DNA of 5,426 nt from Betaproteobacteria bacterium UBA2293 (GTDB taxonomy: Bacteria; Pseudomonadota; Gammaproteobacteria; Burkholderiales; Rhodocyclaceae): the NCBI GenBank assembly GCA_002345845.1, contig DDWF01000243.1:1-5426 (forward strand). The letters run 5' to 3'. The notes under the pieces were generated by a model. That model saw only the letters and a program-made list of their open reading frames with translations, was not told the DNA's origin and made no database searches. A program made the position numbers and the translations under genes. This document shows positions 1-5,358 of this stretch, in pieces. Each line of letters starts with the position of its first letter. The first letter of the stretch is position 1.

Positions 1-1656
1 CCGAAACTGAGTTGAGGCGCCACTGACCCGGTAAAACTTCTGGATTGTGACCTTAAGGGCGCCGAGGGGTTTGTACTGCTCCATATAGCGAAACGGCAAC
101 CCCCGGTCGAGATCGATAATCGACTGCACCGTCCCCTTGCCATGGGTGTTCTTGCCGCCAACGATCAACGCCCGACCGTAATCCTGCAGGACTCCGGCCA
201 GAATCTCCGAGGACGAGGCACTGAACTGGTTGACAAGGATGATCAGCGGGCCACTGTAGAGGGGCTCACCATTATCAACCTCGTGGCTGCGAATGCTGCC
301 GTCGCCGGCACGCACCTGAACCACCGGACCGGATTTCAAAAACAGGCCGGCGATATCGATGGCGTCGGGCAAGGCCCCGCCCCCGTCGTTGCGCAGATCG
401 ATAATCAGACCTTTGATGTTCTGTTTTTTCAGTGATTCGATTTCAGCACGGACATCGTCGGTCGCGTTACGCCCCTTTTTGAACATCCCGGTATTGGCAA
501 AATCCCGATAAAAACTGGGGATCTTGATAAACCCGACCAACGGTTTCCCGTCGCCGCCAACGGTTGTTGACTTGACGAAGGTCTCGTCGATCTGCACCAC
601 ATCGCGCGTAATCGCAATAACAACAATGCGGGCATCAGGCTTTTTCACCGTCAGTCGCACCTCGGTCCCCTTCTTGCCGCGAATCAGACTGACGGCGTCG
701 CGCAGACCCATATCGGTAACATCGACCGGATCGTCATCACCCTGAGCGACCTTGAGGATCAGGTCCTCGACTTCGAGATCACCCTGGCGGGCAGCGGCGC
801 TGCCCGGAATCACCCGCAAGACCTTGATATAGCCGCCCTCTTCCTGCAGAGTCGCACCAATCCCTTCCAGCGAGCCGCGCATGGTGATGTCAAAATCTTC
901 CTTGGCCGTCGGCGGCATATAGGAGGTGTGAGGATCATAGGCACGTGCAATGTCGTCCAGATAGGCATTGAAGCGGTCCTGGACGCTGACCCGCTCAAGG
1001 CGCTGGAATAGATTGTCGTAGTTTTTCTGCACCTTCTCCCGGGCCAGCTTCTGCCGCTGCTCCGGAGTCCGGCTCTCGACCGGGTTTTCCTTGTTGTCGA
1101 TGTTGCTCTTCTCTTCCTGCTCCAGTTCGACATACTGCGCCATAACCTGATAGGTCAGCGCCTGCCGCCAACGCTCACGAAATTCAGCTTCGGTCGCGGC
1201 AAAATCGACTTTTTCCGGGTCGGTCTCGTACATCTCGTGCCGGGTAAAGTCGAAGTCCTTGGCCAGCAGGGCGTTCACCATTTGTCGAGTGACCGTCAAT
1301 CGTTCGCGCAGCAGGGTCTCGGCAACTTGTGGCAGTTGAATCTGGCCGGTCAGCAATTCATCATCGATTCGCTGGCGGAACCCGGCCAGAACCGCAATAT
1401 CGGGCTTGGTCAGAAACCGCTTCTGGAAATCGAGCCCTTCCAGAAAGAGGGTGTACGCCGCCTCCGAAAGGGTATTGTCGATCGGTTTTTGGCTGTAGTG
1501 ATAACGAGGCAAAGCCTCTTTGAGCATATAGCCAAGAAGCTTGGCCCGAGCCGGGTCGAGACCGGCTTCCGGCGCCGAGGCCGGCACAACGGTAACCAGC
1601 AGTAACAAAACAACCGGCAACAGGATGATGCGTGAAAGAATACGGCTCGACAGCAT
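1..1656 (-). CDS. prc: Tail-specific (C-terminal processing) periplasmic protease, S41 family, Prc/Tsp type; 3' end outside window
   Basis: This is a serine protease that degrades or trims proteins from their C-terminus in the periplasm. The reading frame is open for 552 codons to the window edge. An in-frame TAG at 1672-1674 lies just upstream, so the ATG at 1656 is the only ATG start. The SD is weak (ACGGAT). Residues 1-26 look like a Sec signal peptide: arginines at 5 and 9, a leucine/valine core at 11-24, and VPA at 24-26. Cleavage after ASA at 28 is less likely because Pro29 would be at +1. The Prc-type helical region carries YDPHTSY at 240-246. A PDZ domain spans about 256-345, and the S41 core about 370-552. 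The catalytic Ser is S481 in FSASSSEI, Asp is D492 in LQDYGRAL, and Lys is K507 in THGKGTVQ. These align with the Ser/Asp/Lys set of E. coli Prc. The last visible motif, YRVSGASTQ, is typical of the long (about 680-700 aa) Prc class, so roughly 130-150 C-terminal residues lie outside. It has its own promoter at 1750-1778. Confidence 0.95.
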   Translation of the reverse strand, partial: MLSSRILSRIILLPVVLLLLVTVVPASAPEAGLDPARAKLLGYMLKEALPRYHYSQKPIDNTLSEAAYTLFLEGLDFQKRFLTKPDIAVLAGFRQRIDDELLTGQIQLPQVAETLLRERLTVTRQMVNALLAKDFDFTRHEMYETDPEKVDFAATEAEFRERWRQALTYQVMAQYVELEQEEKSNIDNKENPVESRTPEQRQKLAREKVQKNYDNLFQRLERVSVQDRFNAYLDDIARAYDPHTSYMPPTAKEDFDITMRGSLEGIGATLQEEGGYIKVLRVIPGSAAARQGDLEVEDLILKVAQGDDDPVDVTDMGLRDAVSLIRGKKGTEVRLTVKKPDARIVVIAITRDVVQIDETFVKSTTVGGDGKPLVGFIKIPSFYRDFANTGMFKKGRNATDDVRAEIESLKKQNIKGLIIDLRNDGGGALPDAIDIAGLFLKSGPVVQVRAGDGSIRSHEVDNGEPLYSGPLIILVNQFSASSSEILAGVLQDYGRALIVGGKNTHGKGTVQSIIDLDRGLPFRYMEQYKPLGALKVTIQKFYRVSGASTQFR

Positions 1657-1701
1657 GTTTTTATCCGTTCGCTAGAACCCGGCCGCTAACCGCGACGGGC
1701 G

Positions 1702-1726
1702 GCGCAGGGCAGAAAAAGCCCCGCGC
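1702..1726 (-). other. Hairpin in the 5' leader of the protease mRNA
   Basis: On the minus strand, arms GCGCGGGGC and GCCCTGCGC form a 9-bp stem with one G-U pair and a 7-nt loop (TTTTTCT). No T-tract follows the stem, so it is not an intrinsic terminator. It would lie early in the roughly 87-nt untranslated leader of the protease mRNA, where it could stabilise the message or affect translation. Its function is inferred. Confidence 0.4.
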
Positions 1727-1733
1727 TAAAATG

Positions 1734-1745
1734 GGTCGATCGACC
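1734..1745. promoter_or_regulatory. 12-bp perfect palindrome at the predicted protease transcription start
   Basis: GGTCGATCGACC is a perfect 12-bp palindrome starting 5 bp downstream of the predicted -10 box, so it covers the expected start site near 1743. That position would suit a repressor operator. No regulator family can be assigned from the sequence. Confidence 0.35.
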
Positions 1746-1749
1746 GCCT

Positions 1750-1778
1750 ATTATTGCCCGAAAATGCATTGCTGACAA
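1750..1778 (-). promoter_or_regulatory. Predicted sigma70 promoter of the protease gene
   Basis: On the minus strand the -35 box is TTGTCA (1778-1773) and the -10 box is AATAAT (1755-1750). They are separated by exactly 17 bp, and each matches consensus at 5 of 6 positions. The predicted start is near 1743, giving a leader of about 87 nt before the ATG at 1656. The promoter gives the protease gene transcription independent of the aroF unit upstream. The direct repeat GGCAATAA occurs at 1788-1781 and 1758-1751, exactly 30 bp apart, and its second copy overlaps the -10 box. Confidence 0.65.
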
Positions 1779-1805
1779 TGTTATTGCCGTTTTTCCGGTG
1801 CGATT

Positions 1806-1827
1806 TTTGTGCAACAACCGGCACAAA
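1806..1827 (-). other. 7-bp inverted repeat just after the small cysteine gene
   Basis: TTTGTGC and GCACAAA form a perfect 7-bp stem with an 8-nt loop, beginning 3 bp after the TAG of the small gene. On the minus strand an A-run follows rather than a T-run, so it fits mRNA 3'-end protection or a weak terminator better than an intrinsic terminator. Read-through from the aroF unit into the protease gene therefore cannot be excluded. Confidence 0.35.
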
Positions 1828-1830
1828 CCA

Positions 1831-2103
1831 CTATTTAATGATACGCAACCGGGGCCCGTTGTCGCCAGCCGGTGCCGGACCCGACCCCTCCGGACCCGTC
1901 GGGGGTTCCGGATCAGGAGGACCGATATGTGGCAGGGTTCCGGTGCGCACCATGGTCTCGATACTGTCGGCAATGGTCAGGCACTGCTGCATGCAGACCT
2001 TGCGGGCCGGGCAGAGCGAGCAGTCGGCCTGACCGGCCGCCGCCCGCAGGGCGTGAATGACCAGATCGACACTCTCTATCTGGCTCAACGGGATAAAATG
2101 CAT
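1831..2103 (-). CDS. Small protein with a four-cysteine motif and a proline-rich tail, function unknown
   Basis: This is a 90-residue protein that I do not recognise as a named family. The ATG at 2103 is chosen because GGAG (2113-2110) sits 6 nt upstream. A longer reading begins at an ATG at 2133 that overlaps the aroF stop as TGATG, and would add ten residues (100 aa) with no visible SD. Residues 1-25 (MHFIPLSQIESVDLVIHALR and following) look like an amphipathic helix. Residues 28-41 hold four cysteines with spacing C-x2-C-x5-C-x3-C (CSLCPARKVCMQQC), which could bind zinc or an iron-sulfur cluster. From about residue 61 to 82 the chain is rich in Pro and Gly (GPPDPEPPTGPEG) and probably disordered. 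There is no signal peptide, so it is likely cytoplasmic. It follows aroF by 29 bp and is probably cotranscribed with it under the same attenuator. Any link to aromatic synthesis is inference from position. Confidence 0.75.
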   Translation of the reverse strand: MHFIPLSQIESVDLVIHALRAAAGQADCSLCPARKVCMQQCLTIADSIETMVRTGTLPHIGPPDPEPPTGPEGSGPAPAGDNGPRLRIIK

Positions 2104-2109
2104 ACAGCT

Positions 2110-2113
2110 CTCC
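2110..2113 (-). promoter_or_regulatory. Ribosome binding site of the small cysteine gene
   Basis: GGAG lies 6 nt before the ATG at 2103, in the short gap after the aroF stop codon. It decides between this start and the TGATG-coupled ATG at 2133. Confidence 0.55.
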
Positions 2114-2132
2114 GTTTGCAACGACCTTGACA

Positions 2133-3152
2133 TCAAAGGGTTTTGCCGGCGACGGCGGCATACTGGCGCAGCTTATCCATCATCCGGGCGAAATCGGCCG
2201 GCCGCAACGATTGCGGCCCGTCGCTGGTCGCCACTTCCGGATGCGGGTGCACCTCGACAATCAGGCCGTCACAACCGGCAGCGACCGAAGCGTAACACAT
2301 GGACGGCACCAGACTGGCGTGCCCGGTGGCGTGCGACGGATCAATCACCACCGGCAGATGGGTCTGTTCTTTAAGCACCGGCACCGCCGAGATGTCGAGG
2401 GTGTTTCGTGTCGCCGTCTCGAAAGTACGGATCCCGCGTTCACAGAGGATAACCTTCTGATTCCCCTCGCTCAGAATATACTCGGCGCTCATCAAAAACT
2501 CCTGAATGGTCGTCGCCATGCCGCGCTTGAGCAGGATCGGCTTGTCCAGTTGGCCGAGCATCTTGAGCAGAGCAAAGTTCTGCACGTTGCGCGCCCCAAC
2601 CTGCATAATGTCGGCATAACGGGCGACCAGCTCGACATCGCGCGGATTCACCACTTCCGTAACAATCGGCAGTCCGGTTTCGTTGCGCGCCAGAGCGAGG
2701 AGTTTCAGACCATCTTCTTCCATCCCCTGGAACGAGTAGGGGCTGGTGCGCGGCTTGTAAGCGCCACCACGCAGCACCTGCGCCCCGGCCGCTTTCACCG
2801 CATGCGCCGTCTCCAGAATCTGCGCTTCGCTCTCCACCGAGCACGGCCCGGCCATCATGATCAGACGGTCACCACCTATGGACAGACCCGGGGCAATCTC
2901 CACCGCACTCGGCTCCGGACTGACTTCCCGACTGGCGAGTTTGTACGGCTTGAGAATCGGAACAACATTTTCGACCCCCGGAAGCGATTCCAGTGCCTGC
3001 AGAACCGACTTGCCGCGTTCGTCACCAACTGCGCCGATGACATTGCGTGTCTCACCATGAATAACGTGCGGCTTGTAACCAAGTTCACGAATCCGCTTTT
3101 TGACTTCGGCCAGCTGTTCCTTGTCGGCCCCTTTGTGCATGACGATGACCAT
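2133..3152 (-). CDS. aroF: 3-deoxy-7-phosphoheptulonate (DAHP) synthase, type I-beta with N-terminal ferredoxin-like regulatory domain
   Basis: This enzyme condenses phosphoenolpyruvate and erythrose 4-phosphate to DAHP, the first step of the shikimate pathway, in the cytoplasm. The product is 339 residues, the size of the Thermotoga maritima type. Residues 1-70 ([14 protein letters not shown] onward) form the ferredoxin-like domain, which in that family mediates feedback inhibition by Tyr/Phe. The barrel starts near residue 90. The family's metal ligands are all visible: C104 in AGPCSVE, H274 in DPSHATGH, E300 in IVEVHPHP and D311 in SDGPQSL. Each is offset by exactly 2 from the T. maritima numbering as I recall it. 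The substrate-binding [11 protein letters not shown] is at 133-143. The start ATG has AGGGAG 8 nt upstream. It is preceded by a Phe-rich leader ORF and an attenuator hairpin, so expression is probably set by Phe-tRNA charging in addition to allosteric control. The small cysteine gene follows directly. Confidence 0.96.
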   Translation of the reverse strand: MVIVMHKGADKEQLAEVKKRIRELGYKPHVIHGETRNVIGAVGDERGKSVLQALESLPGVENVVPILKPYKLASREVSPEPSAVEIAPGLSIGGDRLIMMAGPCSVESEAQILETAHAVKAAGAQVLRGGAYKPRTSPYSFQGMEEDGLKLLALARNETGLPIVTEVVNPRDVELVARYADIMQVGARNVQNFALLKMLGQLDKPILLKRGMATTIQEFLMSAEYILSEGNQKVILCERGIRTFETATRNTLDISAVPVLKEQTHLPVVIDPSHATGHASLVPSMCYASVAAGCDGLIVEVHPHPEVATSDGPQSLRPADFARMMDKLRQYAAVAGKTL

Positions 3153-3160
3153 GTGGCGCT

Positions 3161-3166
3161 CTCCCT
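3161..3166 (-). promoter_or_regulatory. Ribosome binding site of aroF
   Basis: AGGGAG on the minus strand, 8 nt upstream of the aroF ATG, is a strong Shine-Dalgarno. It supports the start at 3152 and suggests control acts on transcription rather than by hiding the SD. Confidence 0.7.
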
Positions 3167-3195
3167 TTGTCGGATCGATACATGTGCTGTTGAAT

Positions 3196-3232
3196 AAAAG
3201 CAGGCCCCGGAATCTAACGTTCCCGTGGCCTG
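3196..3232 (-). terminator. Second terminator-like hairpin between the attenuator and aroF
   Basis: On the minus strand CAGGCC (3232-3227) pairs with GGCCTG (3206-3201). Inside it, past an asymmetric internal loop, GGAA pairs with TTCC around a 7-nt loop. C-TTTT-ATT follows. It resembles an intrinsic terminator with a short U-tract, 44 nt upstream of the aroF ATG. Its 5' arm contains CCACGG, the same six bases as the 5' arm of the first terminator, so the freed 3' arm of the first hairpin (CCGTGG) could pair with it instead. Whether it terminates or acts only as leader structure is open. Confidence 0.45.
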
Positions 3233-3254
3233 TTCATGATCGATCCAGAAAATG

Positions 3255-3293
3255 AAAAACCACGGTGACTCCCGAATGAGTCTGCCCGTGGTT
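3255..3293 (-). terminator. Intrinsic terminator acting as the aroF attenuator
   Basis: On the minus strand AACCACGG (3293-3286) pairs perfectly with CCGTGGTT (3265-3258). Inside that stem GACTC (3282-3278) pairs with GAGTC (3271-3267) around the loop ATTCGG. The outer stem runs straight into TTTTT at 3259-3255. It lies between the Phe leader ORF stop and aroF, the position of an attenuator. An alternative 9-bp helix between 3347-3339 and 3288-3280 uses part of its 5' arm, so terminator and antiterminator cannot form together. Confidence 0.85.
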
Positions 3294-3347
3294 GCATCGC
3301 TTGGTGTCGTATTGCGTTATCCTGACAAGCGCTCTCCCCGGACAGAC
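3280..3347 (-). promoter_or_regulatory. Predicted antiterminator pairing for the Phe attenuator
   Basis: GTCTGTCCG (3347-3339), 6 nt after the last Phe codon of the leader ORF, can pair with CGGGCAGAC (3288-3280). This gives 9 bp with one G-U and removes bases from both stems of the terminator. A competing upstream structure, CGG and CGGA (within 3371-3363) with CCG and TCCG (within 3349-3339), would sequester the same strand. A ribosome stalled on the early or middle Phe codons would break that structure and free the antiterminator, as in classical attenuation. These are hand-drawn pairings; energies were not computed. Confidence 0.6.
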
Positions 3348-3412
3348 GGTCGAAACCAGAAACCGAATCCGAAAAAGAAGGAAAAAACGCTAAAAAAAAG
3401 CGGGTAACGCAT
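3317..3412 (-). CDS. Phenylalanine-rich leader peptide of the aroF attenuator
   Basis: This short ORF encodes 31 residues and ends in TAA. It has GGAG 6 nt before its ATG, a better initiation site than many real genes here. It begins MRYPL. Residues 6-20 read FFSVFSFFFGFGFWF, which is nine Phe in fifteen residues plus a Trp, with a Tyr at position 3. The rest is polar (RPSVRGERLSG). In known attenuators such as pheA/pheL of enteric bacteria, translation of such a run senses charged tRNA-Phe. When charging is low, the ribosome stalls and the terminator does not form. The predicted antiterminator strand starts 6 nt after the last Phe codon, and the terminator starts 23 nt after the stop. The peptide itself probably has no function. 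A longer overlapping frame also runs through here but has no SD and no known similarity. Confidence 0.85.
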   Translation of the reverse strand: MRYPLFFSVFSFFFGFGFWFRPSVRGERLSG

Positions 3413-3418
3413 CGATAT

Positions 3419-3422
3419 CTCC
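3419..3422 (-). promoter_or_regulatory. Ribosome binding site of the Phe leader peptide
   Basis: GGAG, then the 6-nt spacer ATATCG, then ATG. The strong, well-spaced site indicates that the leader ORF is translated. Confidence 0.7.
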
Positions 3423-3446
3423 GAATCATGAACACAAGTGAATGCA

Positions 3447-3474
3447 CGTTATCAGAGCTCTGAACGAAATGCAA
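3447..3474 (-). promoter_or_regulatory. Weak candidate promoter for the leader-aroF transcript, with a 12-bp palindrome
   Basis: On the minus strand TTGCAT (3474-3469) could be a -35 box, and GATAAC or ATAACG (3453-3447) a -10, with a 15-16 bp spacer. Both are poor matches. The spacer contains the perfect palindrome TCAGAGCTCTGA (3452-3463), which would suit an operator. A promoter is required somewhere between here and the tRNA promoter. This is the best I can see by eye. Confidence 0.3.
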
Positions 3475-3515
3475 CTCCCCAATGCACCCTCGCCGGCCAC
3501 AGACAAGAAAAGGGC

Positions 3516-3544
3516 TTGACACCTGCAGGCACTTTCGCTATAAA
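3516..3544 (+). promoter_or_regulatory. Sigma70 promoter of the tRNA-Phe gene
   Basis: TTGACA (3516-3521) and TATAAA (3539-3544) are separated by exactly 17 bp. The -35 is perfect and the -10 matches at 5 of 6 positions. Transcription should start near 3551, about 8 nt before the mature tRNA 5' end. The spacer holds the 8-bp palindrome CCTGCAGG (3522-3529). Confidence 0.85.
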
Positions 3545-3558
3545 CGGACGTTCCATTT

Positions 3559-3634
<76 letters not shown>

Positions 3635-3643
3635 CTTAGAATC

Positions 3644-3677
3644 AAAGGGTTATGCCAATCTCTGGCATAACCCTTTT
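3644..3677 (+). terminator. Intrinsic terminator of tRNA-Phe, possibly bidirectional
   Basis: AAAGGGTTATGCCA (3644-3657) pairs perfectly over 14 bp with TGGCATAACCCTTT (3663-3676) around the 5-nt loop ATCTC, and the stem ends in TTTT followed by CGTTT. On the minus strand the same stem ends in TTT-GATT. It could therefore also stop the converging REC operon, which ends at 3735. Confidence 0.88.
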
Positions 3678-3734
3678 CGTTTCCACACCAAGCGGCTTAA
3701 CCCCCACCAGCACCCTGGCGGATTCCGTTACGCA

Positions 3735-4286
3735 TCATTCGTCGCAATACGTCGCGATAATCTGCGCAATCTCATCCTCGGACAACTCCGGCATGACAAA
3801 ACAGCCGGTCGCATCGCGCTCAACTTCGGTAATCCCCGGGAACCTCCGCTCCATATCCTTCAGTTCCTGGGATTGACGTACAACCGTTTTGAGCAGACGT
3901 CGATTCTCCTCCTCCAGCTCGTATTTCTCAACTGCGGACCGGAGCGCCAGGACGATTTCGGCATCATTCCAGGGTTTGGTAAAGAAACGGTAAATTTCTC
4001 CGCTGTTGACCGCCTTCATCGTCGACTCGATGCTGGCATGACCGGTCAGCATGATGCGAATGATCGCCGGATACCGCTCCTTAACCTGCGAAAGGAACTC
4101 AGCCCCTCCCATGCCCGGCATGCGTTCGTCAGAGACAATGACCCTGACCTGTTTATGTTCCAGAGCTTCAAGCCCCAGTTCCCCGCTGGTCGCCGTCAAA
4201 ATTTCGTACGGCTCATCCATCAGGGCCCTCTGTAGCGCAGAGAGGACATTCGGCTCGTCGTCAACAAGCAAAATACAATGGTCCAT
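3735..4286 (-). CDS. Response regulator: REC domain plus coiled coil, no recognised output domain
   Basis: This is a 183-residue receiver protein. The start at 4286 is chosen because GAGG lies 5 nt upstream. An ATG at 4313 would add nine residues (MKRIQGEVI) and lacks a good SD. The REC domain (about 3-120) has acidic residues D9/D10, phosphoacceptor D53 (SDERMPG), T81 (IMLTGHAS) and K104 (TKPW), so it should be phosphorylatable. Residues about 112-142 are charged and heptad-like (YELEEENRRLLKTV) and probably form a coiled coil. The tail (residues about 145-183, ending ELSEDEIAQIIATYCDE) matches no output domain I know. The REC is related to that of the upstream HD-GYP protein: 47 of the first 106 residues are identical in a gap-free alignment by eye. 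It starts 30 nt after that gene's stop, indicating one operon. It may be a phosphate sink, an adaptor, or a partner of the HD-GYP protein. Confidence 0.88.
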   Translation of the reverse strand: MDHCILLVDDEPNVLSALQRALMDEPYEILTATSGELGLEALEHKQVRVIVSDERMPGMGGAEFLSQVKERYPAIIRIMLTGHASIESTMKAVNSGEIYRFFTKPWNDAEIVLALRSAVEKYELEEENRRLLKTVVRQSQELKDMERRFPGITEVERDATGCFVMPELSEDEIAQIIATYCDE

Positions 4287-4291
4287 GATCA

Positions 4292-4295
4292 CCTC
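4292..4295 (-). promoter_or_regulatory. Ribosome binding site deciding the REC protein start
   Basis: GAGG lies 5 nt upstream of the ATG at 4286, within the purine-rich stretch AAGGTGAGGTGA. It favours this start over the in-frame ATG at 4313. Confidence 0.55.
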
Positions 4296-4316
4296 ACCTT
4301 GAATTCGTTTCATTCT

Positions 4317-5321
4317 CTATGGTTTACCCTGATCCTGGTCCGGAGCAACGGGCACATCCGGTTCGACATAAAGCAGTGGAAACGTCTGCATCTTTTCGCG
4401 AAAAATGGCCACATAGTGCGGATCGAGCTGTGTGCCCGCGACTGAATCGATAATATCCAGCGCCTCGTCGGCAGAAAACGGTGCCCGGTAGGGCCGGCGC
4501 GAGGTCAAGGCATCAAAGACATCGGCGACGGCGACCATGCGCGCTTCCAGGGGGATCGCCTCACCGGCCAGCCCGGTCGGGTAGCCGTTGCCGTCGTAGC
4601 GTTCATGGTGATAAAGAATGATATTGGCTACGGCGCGTGGCAGATTCGCCAGGCGGGCCAGCTCCGCCCCCCAGAGGCAGTGCTTCTTCACCGTGTCGTA
4701 ATCGTCCTCATCCAGATGTGAAGGCTTGTTCAGAATCATCTCCGAGACCCCGATCTTGCCGCAGTCGTGCAGCCAGCTGCCATGACGGATGTCGGACAGC
4801 TGCGACTCAGGCACGTTGATTTCACGCGCCATAAGCAGAGCATATTCCGCCACCCGATCACAATGGCCGCGTGTATAGGGGTCTTTTAACTCGATCGCCT
4901 GGGCGATCGACAGCATGACACCCTCATCCCCTTCGCGCAATTGCTTGACGATTCGGTAACGCTGTAACGCCTCTTCAACAATCCCGATCAATATCGCATT
5001 GTCCCAGGGTTTCAGGACAAAGCGAAAAACCTCACCGAGATTAATGGCGGCAATCGCCGTATCGAGGCTGGCATGCCCCGTCAGCATGATGCGAACGGTG
5101 TCGGGCGACACCTCCTTGGCACAGCGCAACACCTCGAGGCCACTGATTCCGGGCATCATATTGTCGGTTATAACAACGGCGACGTCCCCCCGCGAGAGGA
5201 GCTCCAATCCGTAACGGGGGTCGCTCGCCGTCAGAACAGACAGGTCGTGATCGACAAACACACGCTCGATCGCCGCAAGGATATGCGGTTCGTCATCAAT
5301 GACCAGCAAGCGTTCTGTCAT
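4317..5321 (-). CDS. Two-component response regulator with HD-GYP domain, probable cyclic-di-GMP phosphodiesterase (RpfG-like)
   Basis: The 334-residue protein joins an N-terminal REC domain (3-120) to a C-terminal HD-GYP domain (about 130-315). The REC carries D9/D10, phosphoacceptor D53 (TDNMMPG), T81 and K104. HD-GYP hallmarks are all present: E144 (IELKDPYTRGH, with H153), the HD pair H185-D186 in LHDCGKIG, H214, HHERYDGNGYP at 238-248 with the GYP triad intact, and ADVFDALTS at 266-274 followed by RPYR. With these metal-binding residues it should hydrolyse cyclic di-GMP, probably when phosphorylated, in the cytoplasm. The C-terminal 20 residues are proline- and aspartate-rich and look disordered. 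The gene starts 37 nt after the stop of a histidine kinase, its likely partner, and a smaller REC protein follows. The ATG at 5321 has only a weak GAGAAAG-type SD about 10 nt upstream, so translation may depend on the upstream gene. Confidence 0.95.
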   Translation of the reverse strand: MTERLLVIDDEPHILAAIERVFVDHDLSVLTASDPRYGLELLSRGDVAVVITDNMMPGISGLEVLRCAKEVSPDTVRIMLTGHASLDTAIAAINLGEVFRFVLKPWDNAILIGIVEEALQRYRIVKQLREGDEGVMLSIAQAIELKDPYTRGHCDRVAEYALLMAREINVPESQLSDIRHGSWLHDCGKIGVSEMILNKPSHLDEDDYDTVKKHCLWGAELARLANLPRAVANIILYHHERYDGNGYPTGLAGEAIPLEARMVAVADVFDALTSRRPYRAPFSADEALDIIDSVAGTQLDPHYVAIFREKMQTFPLLYVEPDVPVAPDQDQGKP

Positions 5322-5358
5322 ACGCTACACTTTCTCAAGCAGATCAGGCTGGAATCGA

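Noticed and set aside
142..1605. Several plus-strand open frames at the left end
   Set aside because: They are shadows antisense to the protease gene, whose minus-strand frame is continuous with all catalytic motifs.
1806..1827. Intrinsic terminator of the aroF unit
   Set aside because: The inverted repeat is followed by an A-run, not a T-run, on the coding strand. It is kept only as a hairpin.
2127..3197. A 356-codon open frame on the plus strand
   Set aside because: It is antisense to aroF, whose minus-strand protein has every family motif. The plus-strand translation resembles no known protein and reflects high-GC codon bias.
3196..3422. T-box or metabolite riboswitch upstream of aroF
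   Set aside because: I see no T-box consensus (AGGGTGG-ACCGCG type) and no known riboswitch core. The Phe-rich ORF plus terminator explains the region better.
3214..3522. A 102-codon minus-strand frame over the attenuator region
   Set aside because: It overlaps the Phe leader in another frame, has no good SD, and runs through the terminator hairpins. The 31-codon Phe-rich frame has an SD and the attenuator context.
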